18,371 nt of DNA from Desulfovibrionales bacterium. GTDB taxonomy: Bacteria > Desulfobacterota > Desulfovibrionia > Desulfovibrionales > Desulfomicrobiaceae. The stretch spans positions 1-18,371 of the forward strand of contig JAAYGZ010000205.1 in assembly GCA_012727515.1 (NCBI GenBank), given 5' to 3'. This document shows, piece by piece, positions 7,352 to 15,349 of this stretch. The notes beneath the pieces were generated by a model. The model was not told where the DNA came from and searched no databases. It saw only the letters and a program-made list of their open reading frames with translations. Every line of letters starts with the position of its first letter. Within the stretch, counting starts at the first letter, position 1. Position numbers and translations under genes: made by a program.

Positions 7352-8203
7352 ATGCTCAAATTTACCATTGATGCGTCCCGCTGCATCCAGTGCGCGGCTT
7401 GTGTGGATGACTGTCCTGCGGGCATTATCCGCCTCCAGGACAATGTGCCGTATATCCCGGAAAAACTGGAATCCAGATGTATTCACTGTCAGCACTGCCT
7501 GGCGGTCTGCCCTGCTGGCGCGTTGTCCATTCTGGGCAAAGATCCTGATCACAGTGATCCTGTTGCGCCACCAGATCCCCAGGCAATGGCGTCGCGTATC
7601 CGCAGTCGGCGCTCTGTACGCTCATACAGTCCAGACCCTGTGCCCGCCCAGGAACTGGATCAGCTTCTGGCAACCCTGGCCTATGCGCCCACTGGCCGCA
7701 ATGAACGCCAGGTGCGCCTGACCGTGGTTGATGATCCTGTGGTGATGGAGTCTATTCGTCAGCAAACCATGGCTGGTATCCGCATGGCCACAGCCAGAGG
7801 GACCATACCAGACCACCTGAGCTTTTTATCCAGAATGCTCGACCCTTTTGACGCTGGGCGGGACATTATTTTTCGTCATGCGCCGCACATGCTCATTGCA
7901 TCAGCTCCGGACAAAGGGGCCACGCCCTGGGCAGATGTGTTTATCTCTTTAAGCTATTTTGAACTCATGGCCCAATCCATGGGCCTGGGCACGCTGTGGT
8001 GTGGGTATGCCATGTGGGCCTTGCGTGATGTTGTGCCGGAACTCCTGGCCAAACTTGGCGTTCCTGGCGATCATCAGGCCATGTATGTCATGCTTTTTGG
8101 ATACCCTGCCGTGTCGTATGCCCGCACCGTGCAACGCTCGCCGCGCAGTGTGCACCGGGTGCGACCTGAAGATGTGTCCATCCAGATGGGCCAGGACAAA
8201 TAA
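7352..8203 (+). CDS. Ferredoxin-nitroreductase fusion (2x[4Fe-4S] plus FMN oxidoreductase)
   Basis: A cytoplasmic flavoprotein of 283 residues. An N-terminal bacterial ferredoxin domain carries two CxxCxxCxxxC clusters (Cys11, 14, 17, 21 and Cys43, 46, 49, 53) followed by Pro, the pattern for two [4Fe-4S] centres. From about residue 80 it is a nitroreductase-type FMN domain: SRRSVRSY (86-93) contacts the FMN phosphate, and APTGRNERQ (112-120) matches the family's AxSGxNxQ segment. The fusion implies that electrons come through iron-sulphur clusters rather than directly from NAD(P)H, as in many anaerobes. The natural substrate is unknown. GGAG lies 7 bases before the ATG. It is divergent from the znuC-like gene and followed after 62 bases by a receiver-domain gene, with no terminator visible between them. 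Confidence 0.93.
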   Translation: MLKFTIDASRCIQCAACVDDCPAGIIRLQDNVPYIPEKLESRCIHCQHCLAVCPAGALSILGKDPDHSDPVAPPDPQAMASRIRSRRSVRSYSPDPVPAQELDQLLATLAYAPTGRNERQVRLTVVDDPVVMESIRQQTMAGIRMATARGTIPDHLSFLSRMLDPFDAGRDIIFRHAPHMLIASAPDKGATPWADVFISLSYFELMAQSMGLGTLWCGYAMWALRDVVPELLAKLGVPGDHQAMYVMLFGYPAVSYARTVQRSPRSVHRVRPEDVSIQMGQDK

Positions 8204-8265
8204 CTCTGGCTTTGCAAACACCGGGGAATGCCCTACACCTCAGGCCAAAAGACAAGGAGGAACGT

Positions 8266-8628
8266 ATGCCGCGCACAACTATTCTGATCATTGACGATGA
8301 AGCCCATGTGCGGATGCTCTATGCAGAAGAGCTGAAAACGCAGGGCTATCACGTGGTCCTGGCTGATGGTTCTGAAAATCCGCAGGATCTGCTGTCCATG
8401 CACAAGCCTGATGGCATAATTCTGGACATTAAACTCGGCCAGTCACGCTCCGGGCTGGATGTATTACAGCAATTACGCTGCGCTGGCGCAACCCAGCCCA
8501 TTATTCTCTGCACAGCGTATGACAGCTTCCGCTATGATTTAAAATCCATTGCTGCTGACGCTTATGTGGTCAAATCCTACGACAGCACAGAATTGATCGA
8601 CACTGTTATGCGTCTGGTAGCGCTGTAA
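8266..8628 (+). CDS. Stand-alone response-regulator receiver domain
   Basis: A 120-residue CheY-like receiver with no output domain. The acidic pocket is Asp10, Asp11 and Glu12. The phospho-acceptor is Asp54 in IILDIKLG, the switch Thr is Thr83, and the conserved Lys is Lys103, followed by Ser instead of the usual Pro. It must act by protein contact or within a phosphorelay. The ATG at 8266 has a strong AAGGAGG 5 bases upstream, so I reject the longer reading from 8212. It is probably cotranscribed with the nitroreductase gene. Its last 23 bases overlap the 3' end of the opposing RND gene. A nearby partner could be the hybrid kinase encoded at 2312-6259, but that is only a guess from proximity. 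Confidence 0.9.
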   Translation: MPRTTILIIDDEAHVRMLYAEELKTQGYHVVLADGSENPQDLLSMHKPDGIILDIKLGQSRSGLDVLQQLRCAGATQPIILCTAYDSFRYDLKSIAADAYVVKSYDSTELIDTVMRLVAL

Positions 8629-11600
8629 CGGCCTGTCTGCGCTGATCCAGATAATACATGACCGGCACAACCATGCGTGAAAAAAGCGTGGCCGCCACTT
8701 CTCCGGCCAAAAGGGAAATGGCCAGGCCCTGAAAGATCGGGTCAAAGAGGATAACAAAGGCTCCGGCCACCACTGACAGGGCAGTCAGGACCATGGGCCG
8801 GAAGCGTACTGCCCCTGCTTCCACCACTGCGTCTTCCAGAGTTTCGCCCTGGCTTCGGCGCATGGCAATAAAATCCACCAGAATAATGGAATTGCGGACC
8901 ACAATGCCGGCTCCGGCAATAAAGCCTATCATGGACGTTGCAGTAAAAAACGAGCCAGACAGGGCATGAGCCGGAATAATGCCAATAAGTGACAAGGGAA
9001 TGGGAATCATAATGGCAATGGGCGTGGTGTATGAGCCAAACCAGCCCACAACCAAAATGGCAATAAGCACCAGGACCACGGCAAAGGCCAGGCCCATATC
9101 CCGAAACACTTCATAGGTGATCTGCCACTCGCCATCCCACTTCATGGCAATATCGTGCGTGGAGTCTGGTCCGGCAGTGTACAGACGGGTCAGGGGCCGG
9201 GTATCTCCGCTCTGCCAGGCTCCTTGTCCACGCGCAGCAAGGTCATCAAGGGCCTGGTCAATCCGGGCCATGCCATAGACCGGGCTTTCTTCAGCCCCGG
9301 CCATATCTGCTGTAACATAGATAACGGGCAGCATGTTTTTATGATAAATATGCGCTGGGGCAATTGCCTCGGTCACTGCGGCAATCTGGCCCAGTGAAAC
9401 AATCTGGCCTGATTCACCACGCACAGGAATGCTTTCCACATCACGTACCCCGGAACGCCTGGCACCGGGCAGGCGCACCATGATGGGCACATCTTCCCTG
9501 GCTCGCTGGTCATGCAGCAGGCCAGCGTGCTGGCCGGCCAGAGATGCGGCCAGAACCTGACGCGCCCGGTCAGGGCTGATGCCATTTTGCAAGGCCTTGT
9601 CTGCCTGTACGCGCACCCTGGTTTCCGGATGCGGGTCATTCACAAACCAGTCCACATCCACCACACTGGGCGTGGCATGAAAAACATCCTTGACCTGACG
9701 GGCAACAGCCAGGCGGCTCTCATGTGTTGGGCCGTAAATTTCCGCCACCAGGGTCTGCACCACTGGCGGGCCAGGTGGCACTTCCACCACCTTGATCCGC
9801 GCTCCAAAGCGCTGGGCCACTGGCACAAGGCGCTCACGGACCCGTCCGGCAATATCATGGCTGGACGCGCTGCGCTGACCACGATCAACCAGATTGACCT
9901 GAATCTGCCCCACCAAAGGCCCCTGGCGCAGATAATAATGGCGTACCAGGCCGTTAAAAGAAAATGGTGCTGCTGTGCCAATGTAGAGCTGCACATCAGT
10001 GACTTCTGGTTCCCGGACAAGAACATGAGCCAGGGCCTCGGCTGCTGCGGCAGTGGTTTCCAGGGCCGTACCATCTGGCATGTCAATGACCACTTCAAAT
10101 TCGCCCTTGTTATCAAAAGGCAGCATTTTAACCAGCACTGCCTTAAGCGGAAACAGGCTCAGGGTCAGGGCCAGCAATCCGGCCACGCCAGCCAGAAAGG
10201 CCCAGCGAAACAGGGGGCGCTCCAGCAAGTGGCGCATGGTCCAGATATAGCCCCTGGTAAATGGGTCATTATGAATTTCCGGTTCATGTTTGTCTGTTGG
10301 CCGCAGCACGCGCTTGGACAGCCACGGGGTAATGACAAAAGCCACGGTCATGGACAACAGCATGGCCATGCTGGCTCCCACAGGCATGGGCCGCATGTAC
10401 GGCCCCATAAGCCCGCCCACAAAGGCCATGGGCATAATTGCGGCGATTACTGTAAATGTGGCCAGAACCAGGGGCGCGCGCACTTCACTGACTGCGTCAA
10501 TAATAACCTGGGAAAAGGGCCGCTTGGATGAGCCTGGCAAGTGCATGTGACGAACAATGTTTTCCACATCCACAATGGGGTCATCCACTAAAATACCAAT
10601 GCAGAAAATAAGGGCAAACAAGGTTACCCGGTTCAGGGTGTATCCCAGCAGCCAATACGTGGCCAGGGTCACGGCCAGGGTCACAGGCACAGCAGCCATA
10701 ATCACGCTTCCGGCCCGGCCACCCAGAAAATAGGCAACAATAGCGCCCACAGACAACGTGGCAATCAGCAAATGCACAAGCAGTTCATCGGATTTATGTT
10801 TGGCTGTCTCGCCATAATCACGCACAATAACATGCTGTATGCTGTCCGGGATGATGGTGCCACGCAGGCTTTCCATGGTGCGTAAGGCCCGCTGACACAG
10901 CTCTGTCGCATTGATGCCCGGACGTTTGGCCACTGTAATGGTCACTGCTGGCTGAAGCTGACCAGGAGCGGCCTGAATGCCTTTGTCCTGCGCCCTGGGG
11001 CCTGGAGCAAAAAGCACATACTCATCAGGTTCGGCAAAGCTATCCCGCACCTCGGCCACACTTTCCAGGGTCACGGGCTGGCCATTGCGCACAGCAACCA
11101 CGGTGCGGGCCACATCAGCAACAGAGCGCAGAGCATTGTCCAGGCGCACTGGTCGGCTGGCTCCAGCTCCGGTCATCAGTCCGCTCTGATCAGCCTGATT
11201 CTGGCTGGCAATGGCCTGGGCCACATCCACGCTGTCCAGGCCCACGGCACGCAGGCGCTCCGGGTCTATATCCACAGTCAGGACACGCTTGCGCCCGCCT
11301 GTCACGCGCACTTCAGAGACACCGGGCAGGGCTTGCAGGCTTTCAGCCACTTCTGCTCCAACCTGGCGCAAGGTGCGGCCATCATGGGCCTCCCCAAGAA
11401 GCGCCACTGCCAGAACAGGCACATCGTCAATGGAGCGAGGCTTCACAATGGGCATGGAACAGCCAGGGGGAATCCAGTCCAGATGCTGATACAATTTGCT
11501 GTAGGTTTTGATCAGGCTGCGCTCCACATCCTCGCCAACCAGAAAGCGCACAATGGTCATGGCCTGGCCGTCCATGGCCGTGGAATACACATATTCCACA

Positions 11601-11860
11601 CCAGGGATTTCCCACAGCAGTTTTTCCATGGGGCCGACAACCCTGGTCTCAATTTCTTCGGGCATGGCCCCGGGCATTTCAACCATAATGTCGATCATGG
11701 GCACAATGATCTGCGGTTCTTCTTCACTTGGCGTATGAAATACTGTAAAGGCACCCAGAAACAGGGAAAAAAGAATAATCAGCGGCACCAGCTTGGAATC
11801 CACAAAACTGGCGGTAATATGCGTGAGCAGGTCGCGGCTATGGCCTGGGCGAGTGGGCAT
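8606..11860 (-). CDS. RND efflux transporter, inner-membrane pump subunit
   Basis: Proton-driven export pump of the AcrB/HAE1-like RND superfamily, 1084 residues, which is full length. The first membrane helix is at about 25-41. The fourth has the paired proton-relay aspartates Asp426 and Asp427 in GILVDDPIVDVENI. Two large periplasmic loops and a second half ending in VVPVMYYLDQRR complete the pattern. In the tenth helix, VVRNSIILVDF places Arg989 where AcrB has the relay Lys940. The ATG has GGAGG 6 bases upstream, within the end of the adaptor gene, and starts 3 bases after that gene's stop, so translation is probably coupled. The 3' end overlaps the receiver gene by 23 bases on the other strand. 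The substrate (drug, solvent or metabolite) cannot be told. It lacks the charged membrane-helix signature of heavy-metal CusA/CzcA pumps. Confidence 0.94.
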   Translation of the reverse strand: MPTRPGHSRDLLTHITASFVDSKLVPLIILFSLFLGAFTVFHTPSEEEPQIIVPMIDIMVEMPGAMPEEIETRVVGPMEKLLWEIPGVEYVYSTAMDGQAMTIVRFLVGEDVERSLIKTYSKLYQHLDWIPPGCSMPIVKPRSIDDVPVLAVALLGEAHDGRTLRQVGAEVAESLQALPGVSEVRVTGGRKRVLTVDIDPERLRAVGLDSVDVAQAIASQNQADQSGLMTGAGASRPVRLDNALRSVADVARTVVAVRNGQPVTLESVAEVRDSFAEPDEYVLFAPGPRAQDKGIQAAPGQLQPAVTITVAKRPGINATELCQRALRTMESLRGTIIPDSIQHVIVRDYGETAKHKSDELLVHLLIATLSVGAIVAYFLGGRAGSVIMAAVPVTLAVTLATYWLLGYTLNRVTLFALIFCIGILVDDPIVDVENIVRHMHLPGSSKRPFSQVIIDAVSEVRAPLVLATFTVIAAIMPMAFVGGLMGPYMRPMPVGASMAMLLSMTVAFVITPWLSKRVLRPTDKHEPEIHNDPFTRGYIWTMRHLLERPLFRWAFLAGVAGLLALTLSLFPLKAVLVKMLPFDNKGEFEVVIDMPDGTALETTAAAAEALAHVLVREPEVTDVQLYIGTAAPFSFNGLVRHYYLRQGPLVGQIQVNLVDRGQRSASSHDIAGRVRERLVPVAQRFGARIKVVEVPPGPPVVQTLVAEIYGPTHESRLAVARQVKDVFHATPSVVDVDWFVNDPHPETRVRVQADKALQNGISPDRARQVLAASLAGQHAGLLHDQRAREDVPIMVRLPGARRSGVRDVESIPVRGESGQIVSLGQIAAVTEAIAPAHIYHKNMLPVIYVTADMAGAEESPVYGMARIDQALDDLAARGQGAWQSGDTRPLTRLYTAGPDSTHDIAMKWDGEWQITYEVFRDMGLAFAVVLVLIAILVVGWFGSYTTPIAIMIPIPLSLIGIIPAHALSGSFFTATSMIGFIAGAGIVVRNSIILVDFIAMRRSQGETLEDAVVEAGAVRFRPMVLTALSVVAGAFVILFDPIFQGLAISLLAGEVAATLFSRMVVPVMYYLDQRRQAVTALPDA

Positions 11861-11863
11861 GGC

Positions 11864-13054
11864 TTACCTCCGCACCAGACGGTCGCCTTCACGCGCCGTA
11901 TCAGGAGCAGCACATACAATTTCCTCACCTGCAAACAAGCCAGAGCGCACTTCTGCCAAAATTTCGGCATTGCCTGGCTCGGTCTGTGTGTATGCCTGGC
12001 CTGATTGATCGGTTCTGGCCTGGAGGATAAAGGCCTGGCCATCCAGTTCTATTTTCTGGTATAAAGCGCCAATTTTTATCAGGCGTAAACGCAGGGTATC
12101 CTGTTCATCCAGGACAAAGGCGGTCATCAATTCTCCGCGCGGGCGCAAAGCTGAAAGCGGCACCAGCAGCTTTTCCGACTCAGGCATGGGAATGCAGATT
12201 GTGCCAAACATGCCAGCCCGGGCAGAGCCATCCACATTGGCCTTGATGCGAAATGAACGGCTGGCTGGCTCCACCTGATCCACAACAGCGCTCAGCGTGC
12301 TGACAAGCGGTTCCTGATGTATGGCCGGCAGCACGGTTAATACTGTCATGCCTGGCTGTACCAGGCCCAGCAGGGATTCATCAGCCCTGGCTTCCAGGTC
12401 AAAGCCGCTGCGCAGGTCTTCAATTTCTGCCACAGGGCTGCCAGCCTGCACAAAAGTGCCCAGATCCACATGGCGCCGGGTCAGAACGCCATGCACCGGA
12501 GAACTCAGGGTACTGTACCGCAGCAACGCGCGTACTTCAGCACTTTGTAATTGTGCGGCCGTGGCCTGGGCTGCCAGGGCTTTTTCCTGATGGACCAAGG
12601 CGTCATACTCTGCCAGGGCGCGGTCAACTTCTTCCTGACTGGCGGCATGTGTGCCCAGCACTGAACGCAGACGCTCCAGGGTTGTTCCGGCCTGGGAGCG
12701 CCTGGCAACCAGGGCCTGGCGTTCGAGGTTGGCCTGACTGGCTGTGGCCGCCAGGCTTTGTTCACGCTGCCGCAGTTCTGCATCATCAATGCGGACAATA
12801 ACCTGGCCCGGCTGCACAGCAGCGCCTTCTTCGCTTTGAATTGCAGTCACAGTGCCGCTGATTTTGCTTGCCAGCATCACACTGTTGCGGGAGCGCACCT
12901 GGCCAGACAAGGTCCGGCATTCCTGGGCCGTGGTCAGGCCCAAGCGCATGGTCTGGGCTGTTACAGAACGTGGCTCAGGCTGGGTTGGATTTTCCTGGCT
13001 ACAGGCGAAAAAAAAGAGGCTCACACAACAAAGACACAGAAAATGCGTACGCAT
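11864..13054 (-). CDS. RND efflux periplasmic adaptor (membrane fusion protein), probable lipoprotein
   Basis: Bridges the inner-membrane pump encoded downstream to an outer-membrane channel. The 396-residue product begins with a short Arg-led hydrophobic signal and a probable lipid-attachment Cys18 (FFAC, with Phe rather than Leu at -3, so a slightly weak lipobox). Next come a biotinyl/lipoyl-like strand region (SGTVTAIQSEEGAAVQPGQ), an alpha-helical hairpin rich in Ala, Gln and Glu (about 85-165), the returning lipoyl half (SSPVHGVLTRR), and beta-barrel and membrane-proximal regions. I chose the ATG at 13054 because GGAG sits 7 bases upstream and the signal peptide follows at once; a longer reading from 13096 has neither. 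It forms a two-gene operon with the pump gene. No outer-membrane factor is encoded nearby, so a TolC-like protein from elsewhere is presumably used. Confidence 0.92.
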   Translation of the reverse strand: MRTHFLCLCCVSLFFFACSQENPTQPEPRSVTAQTMRLGLTTAQECRTLSGQVRSRNSVMLASKISGTVTAIQSEEGAAVQPGQVIVRIDDAELRQREQSLAATASQANLERQALVARRSQAGTTLERLRSVLGTHAASQEEVDRALAEYDALVHQEKALAAQATAAQLQSAEVRALLRYSTLSSPVHGVLTRRHVDLGTFVQAGSPVAEIEDLRSGFDLEARADESLLGLVQPGMTVLTVLPAIHQEPLVSTLSAVVDQVEPASRSFRIKANVDGSARAGMFGTICIPMPESEKLLVPLSALRPRGELMTAFVLDEQDTLRLRLIKIGALYQKIELDGQAFILQARTDQSGQAYTQTEPGNAEILAEVRSGLFAGEEIVCAAPDTAREGDRLVRR

Positions 13055-13180
13055 AGCCAACTCCATATCTGCACAAATAGTTCTGGTGTGGTCCAAGTGC
13101 CCCTATAGTATCTTTTGTCTCTCTTCAATGTTTGGGGAAGCGCTGAGTAAACCGAAATACGTCATTGCAACCGCGCAAAG
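13055..13180. other. Non-coding region upstream of the efflux adaptor gene
   Basis: This stretch must hold the promoter of the adaptor-pump operon. An A/T-rich TACTATAG near 13103-13110 (minus strand) could be part of a -10 element, but I find no convincing -35 at the right distance. No short gene with a ribosome site is visible. No regulator gene lies next to the pump operon, so its control is unknown. Confidence 0.4.
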
Positions 13181-13214
13181 GCACAAAATAATAATGCCCC
13201 TTGGCAGGGGCATT
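13181..13214 (-). terminator. Intrinsic terminator after RNase R
   Basis: AATGCCCC and GGGGCATT form a perfect 8-base stem around a six-base loop (13193-13214). In the minus transcript the stem is followed by AUUAUUUUGUG, a U-rich tail. It lies about 36 bases after the RNase R stop and closes the lpxK-rnr unit. Confidence 0.8.
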
Positions 13215-13249
13215 ACAGCGTACATGAAGCAGCTTGATGTGCAGGCCAT

Positions 13250-15349
13250 TTATTTTCCCGGCACAGTAAAATTAATTTCCACTCGTTCCAGGCTCGCGCT
13301 TTCCAGTTGCACATCCAGACGCTGGCCCAGGGAAAAGATTGTGCCACTGCGCTGACCCATCAGTTCCTGACGTGCAAAATCAAATATATAGTATTCATCC
13401 AACGTGGCCAGCCGCACCAGGCCATCCACGGGAATATCTATCAGCTCTACCCAGAAACCAAAATCTGCCAGCCCGGAAATAACACCGGGCATTACTTCTC
13501 CGACCCGGTCCTCCAGGGCTAAAATAGCAGCGCGTTTCTGAATTTCCCGCTCTGCCTCCATGGCTTTGCGTTCACTGGCGTTTATTTCTTCGCAGATACT
13601 TTGCAGCGTTTCCACAGTCTGAGTTTCTGCGATTCCTGCCAGCACCCGCTTAAGGCAGCGGTGAACCAGCAGGTCTGCGTAGCGGCGGATAGGCGAGGTA
13701 AAATGGCAATAGTTTGCTGAAGCCAGCCCATAATGCCCGCTGTTTTCCGGGCTGTACTGGGCCTGCATCATGGTGCGCAGGATAAGTCGGCTGACCAGGT
13801 ATTCCAGCCCACTGCCCTGGGCTGTGTCCACCAGTTGACGCAGACCTGCCTGATCTAAGTCTTTGGGAAGCTCATGCCCAAGGCTTGTGTGCCTGAGGCT
13901 GTCCAGCAGGGCATCAAGTTTTTTGGGATCAGGGTCAGGATGCACCCGGTAGGGCAGCACACGCTGGCGAGCGCCCAAAAACTCAGCCACACGCTCATTG
14001 GTGGCAATCATAAATTCTTCAATAAGACGATGACTTAGAAGGCGTGCTCCAGGCTCAATACACACCTGCCCATCCTGGAGAAAAATACGCACTTCAGGCA
14101 GGTCAAAATCCAGACAATGGCGCTGGGCACGCTGGCGCATAAAAAGCCGGGCCAGATCAGCAGCAGCAGAAAGCATGGGCAACAGCGTGGCAGTGGTCTG
14201 GTCGGTCTGGCCATCCAGAGCTGCCTGTACCTGGGGATAGGTAAGGCGGGCAGCACTGCGGATAACTGCGCTCACGCAACGTGATGTTCTGGGGCTGCCA
14301 TCTGGAGCGTACACAGCATCAACCACCAGGGCCAGGCGCGGAACATGAGGGCGCAGGCTGCACAGGCCGTCAGACAAGGCATGAGGAAGCATTGGTTCTA
14401 CAGACAGGGGAAAATAATAGGAATTGCCGCGTTCACGGGCTTCAAGGTCCAGGGCAGAGCCTTCGGGCACATAATGGGCCACATCTGCAATGGCCACTAC
14501 CAGCCGAAAGCCCTGGTCCAAACGCTCCACATACACGGCGTCGTCAAAATCCTTGGCAGATTCACCATCAATGGTCACCAGGGGCAGATCGCGCAGGTCT
14601 TCACGGCCAGCCCAGTCTGCCGGGCCAGGGTCCGCAGGAAAGGCCAGGGCCTCACGTTCAACAGCAGTTGAAAACGCAGTTGCAATGTCATGCCCGATCT
14701 TCACCACCTGTTCCTGGGTGGCTAAATTGCGCTCTGCGCCCAGCCAGGCTGTGGCAGTACACAGCCATAGTCCTGGGCTGCGCTCCTGCACCGGGGTCAC
14801 TGCGAGCAGATCGCCTTTTTCCAGGGTTCCCAGGCCAGTGGTTTCCACCTCAGTTACAAAGGGCATACGCGAATCAGTTGGCTGACACAGATAGCGGTCA
14901 GCACCAATGCGCCTGCTCACCCGCACCACAAGCTCTGTGGTTGCACGTTTGATAATGCGCACAACCCGGCCTTCGGGAGAATCCTTTTTCTGGCCTGCAA
15001 CCATAATCACCGCCACAGTATCTCCGGGCCAGGCCCCGCCAAAATTGCTGGGGTGAATAAAAATATCGGCCTGGTTTTTATTTTCAGCCAACACATAGCC
15101 CACGCCAGAACGACGTATATCAAGCACACCCTGGGCCTGGGGCAAGGCTTCAGGTACCGCATAACTTTTATGGACCTGCACAAGCTGACCACTGTCCACC
15201 AATGTACCCAGGCTTGCTTTGATGGATTTTTTCATTTTTGCATCTGCCCCAAGCAGGCCATACAGATCTTTGGGGCGCAGGGGCTTATTCTTCTGACGCA
15301 GGATATCCAGCACTGTGGACGGGGCAACAAGGGTCGGGCGTTTAGCCAT
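13250..15349 (-). CDS. rnr: Ribonuclease R (RNB-family 3'-5' exoribonuclease)
   Basis: Processive cytoplasmic exoribonuclease that degrades structured RNA from the 3' end. The 699-residue protein starts with a winged-helix-like segment (about 8-66). Cold-shock domains follow (QGVLDIRRSGVGYVLAE from 73), then the RNB catalytic domain with TIDGESAKDFDDAV (259-272), whose Asp261, 267, 269 and 270 coordinate magnesium. HFTSPIRRYADLLVHR lies later in the same domain, and an S1 domain (PGVISGLADFGFWVEL) closes the protein. The C-terminus ends soon after S1, without the long Lys-rich tail of E. coli RNase R, which explains its shorter length. The chosen ATG has CGGAG 5 bases upstream; a reading from 15394 would run 53 bases into lpxK with no ribosome site. 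It overlaps the lpxK 3' end by 8 bases, so translation is probably coupled. Confidence 0.95.
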   Translation of the reverse strand: MAKRPTLVAPSTVLDILRQKNKPLRPKDLYGLLGADAKMKKSIKASLGTLVDSGQLVQVHKSYAVPEALPQAQGVLDIRRSGVGYVLAENKNQADIFIHPSNFGGAWPGDTVAVIMVAGQKKDSPEGRVVRIIKRATTELVVRVSRRIGADRYLCQPTDSRMPFVTEVETTGLGTLEKGDLLAVTPVQERSPGLWLCTATAWLGAERNLATQEQVVKIGHDIATAFSTAVEREALAFPADPGPADWAGREDLRDLPLVTIDGESAKDFDDAVYVERLDQGFRLVVAIADVAHYVPEGSALDLEARERGNSYYFPLSVEPMLPHALSDGLCSLRPHVPRLALVVDAVYAPDGSPRTSRCVSAVIRSAARLTYPQVQAALDGQTDQTTATLLPMLSAAADLARLFMRQRAQRHCLDFDLPEVRIFLQDGQVCIEPGARLLSHRLIEEFMIATNERVAEFLGARQRVLPYRVHPDPDPKKLDALLDSLRHTSLGHELPKDLDQAGLRQLVDTAQGSGLEYLVSRLILRTMMQAQYSPENSGHYGLASANYCHFTSPIRRYADLLVHRCLKRVLAGIAETQTVETLQSICEEINASERKAMEAEREIQKRAAILALEDRVGEVMPGVISGLADFGFWVELIDIPVDGLVRLATLDEYYIFDFARQELMGQRSGTIFSLGQRLDVQLESASLERVEINFTVPGK

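Noticed and set aside
9512..10531. A 339-codon open frame on the plus strand, opposite the RND pump gene
   Set aside because: It is fully antisense to a clear RND transporter, is rich in His, Gln and Gly as expected from the complement of Leu/Ala/Val codons, and has no recognisable domain.
13043..13054. A perfect 12-base palindrome, ATGCGTACGCAT, covering the start codon of the efflux adaptor gene
   Set aside because: It lies within the first four codons, has no loop, and could easily arise by chance; nothing else supports a function.
14281..14952. A 223-codon plus-strand frame opposite rnr, and a similar one at 11333-12004 opposite the pump and adaptor genes
   Set aside because: Both are antisense to well-supported genes, with low-complexity His/Gln/Pro-rich translations and no family match.
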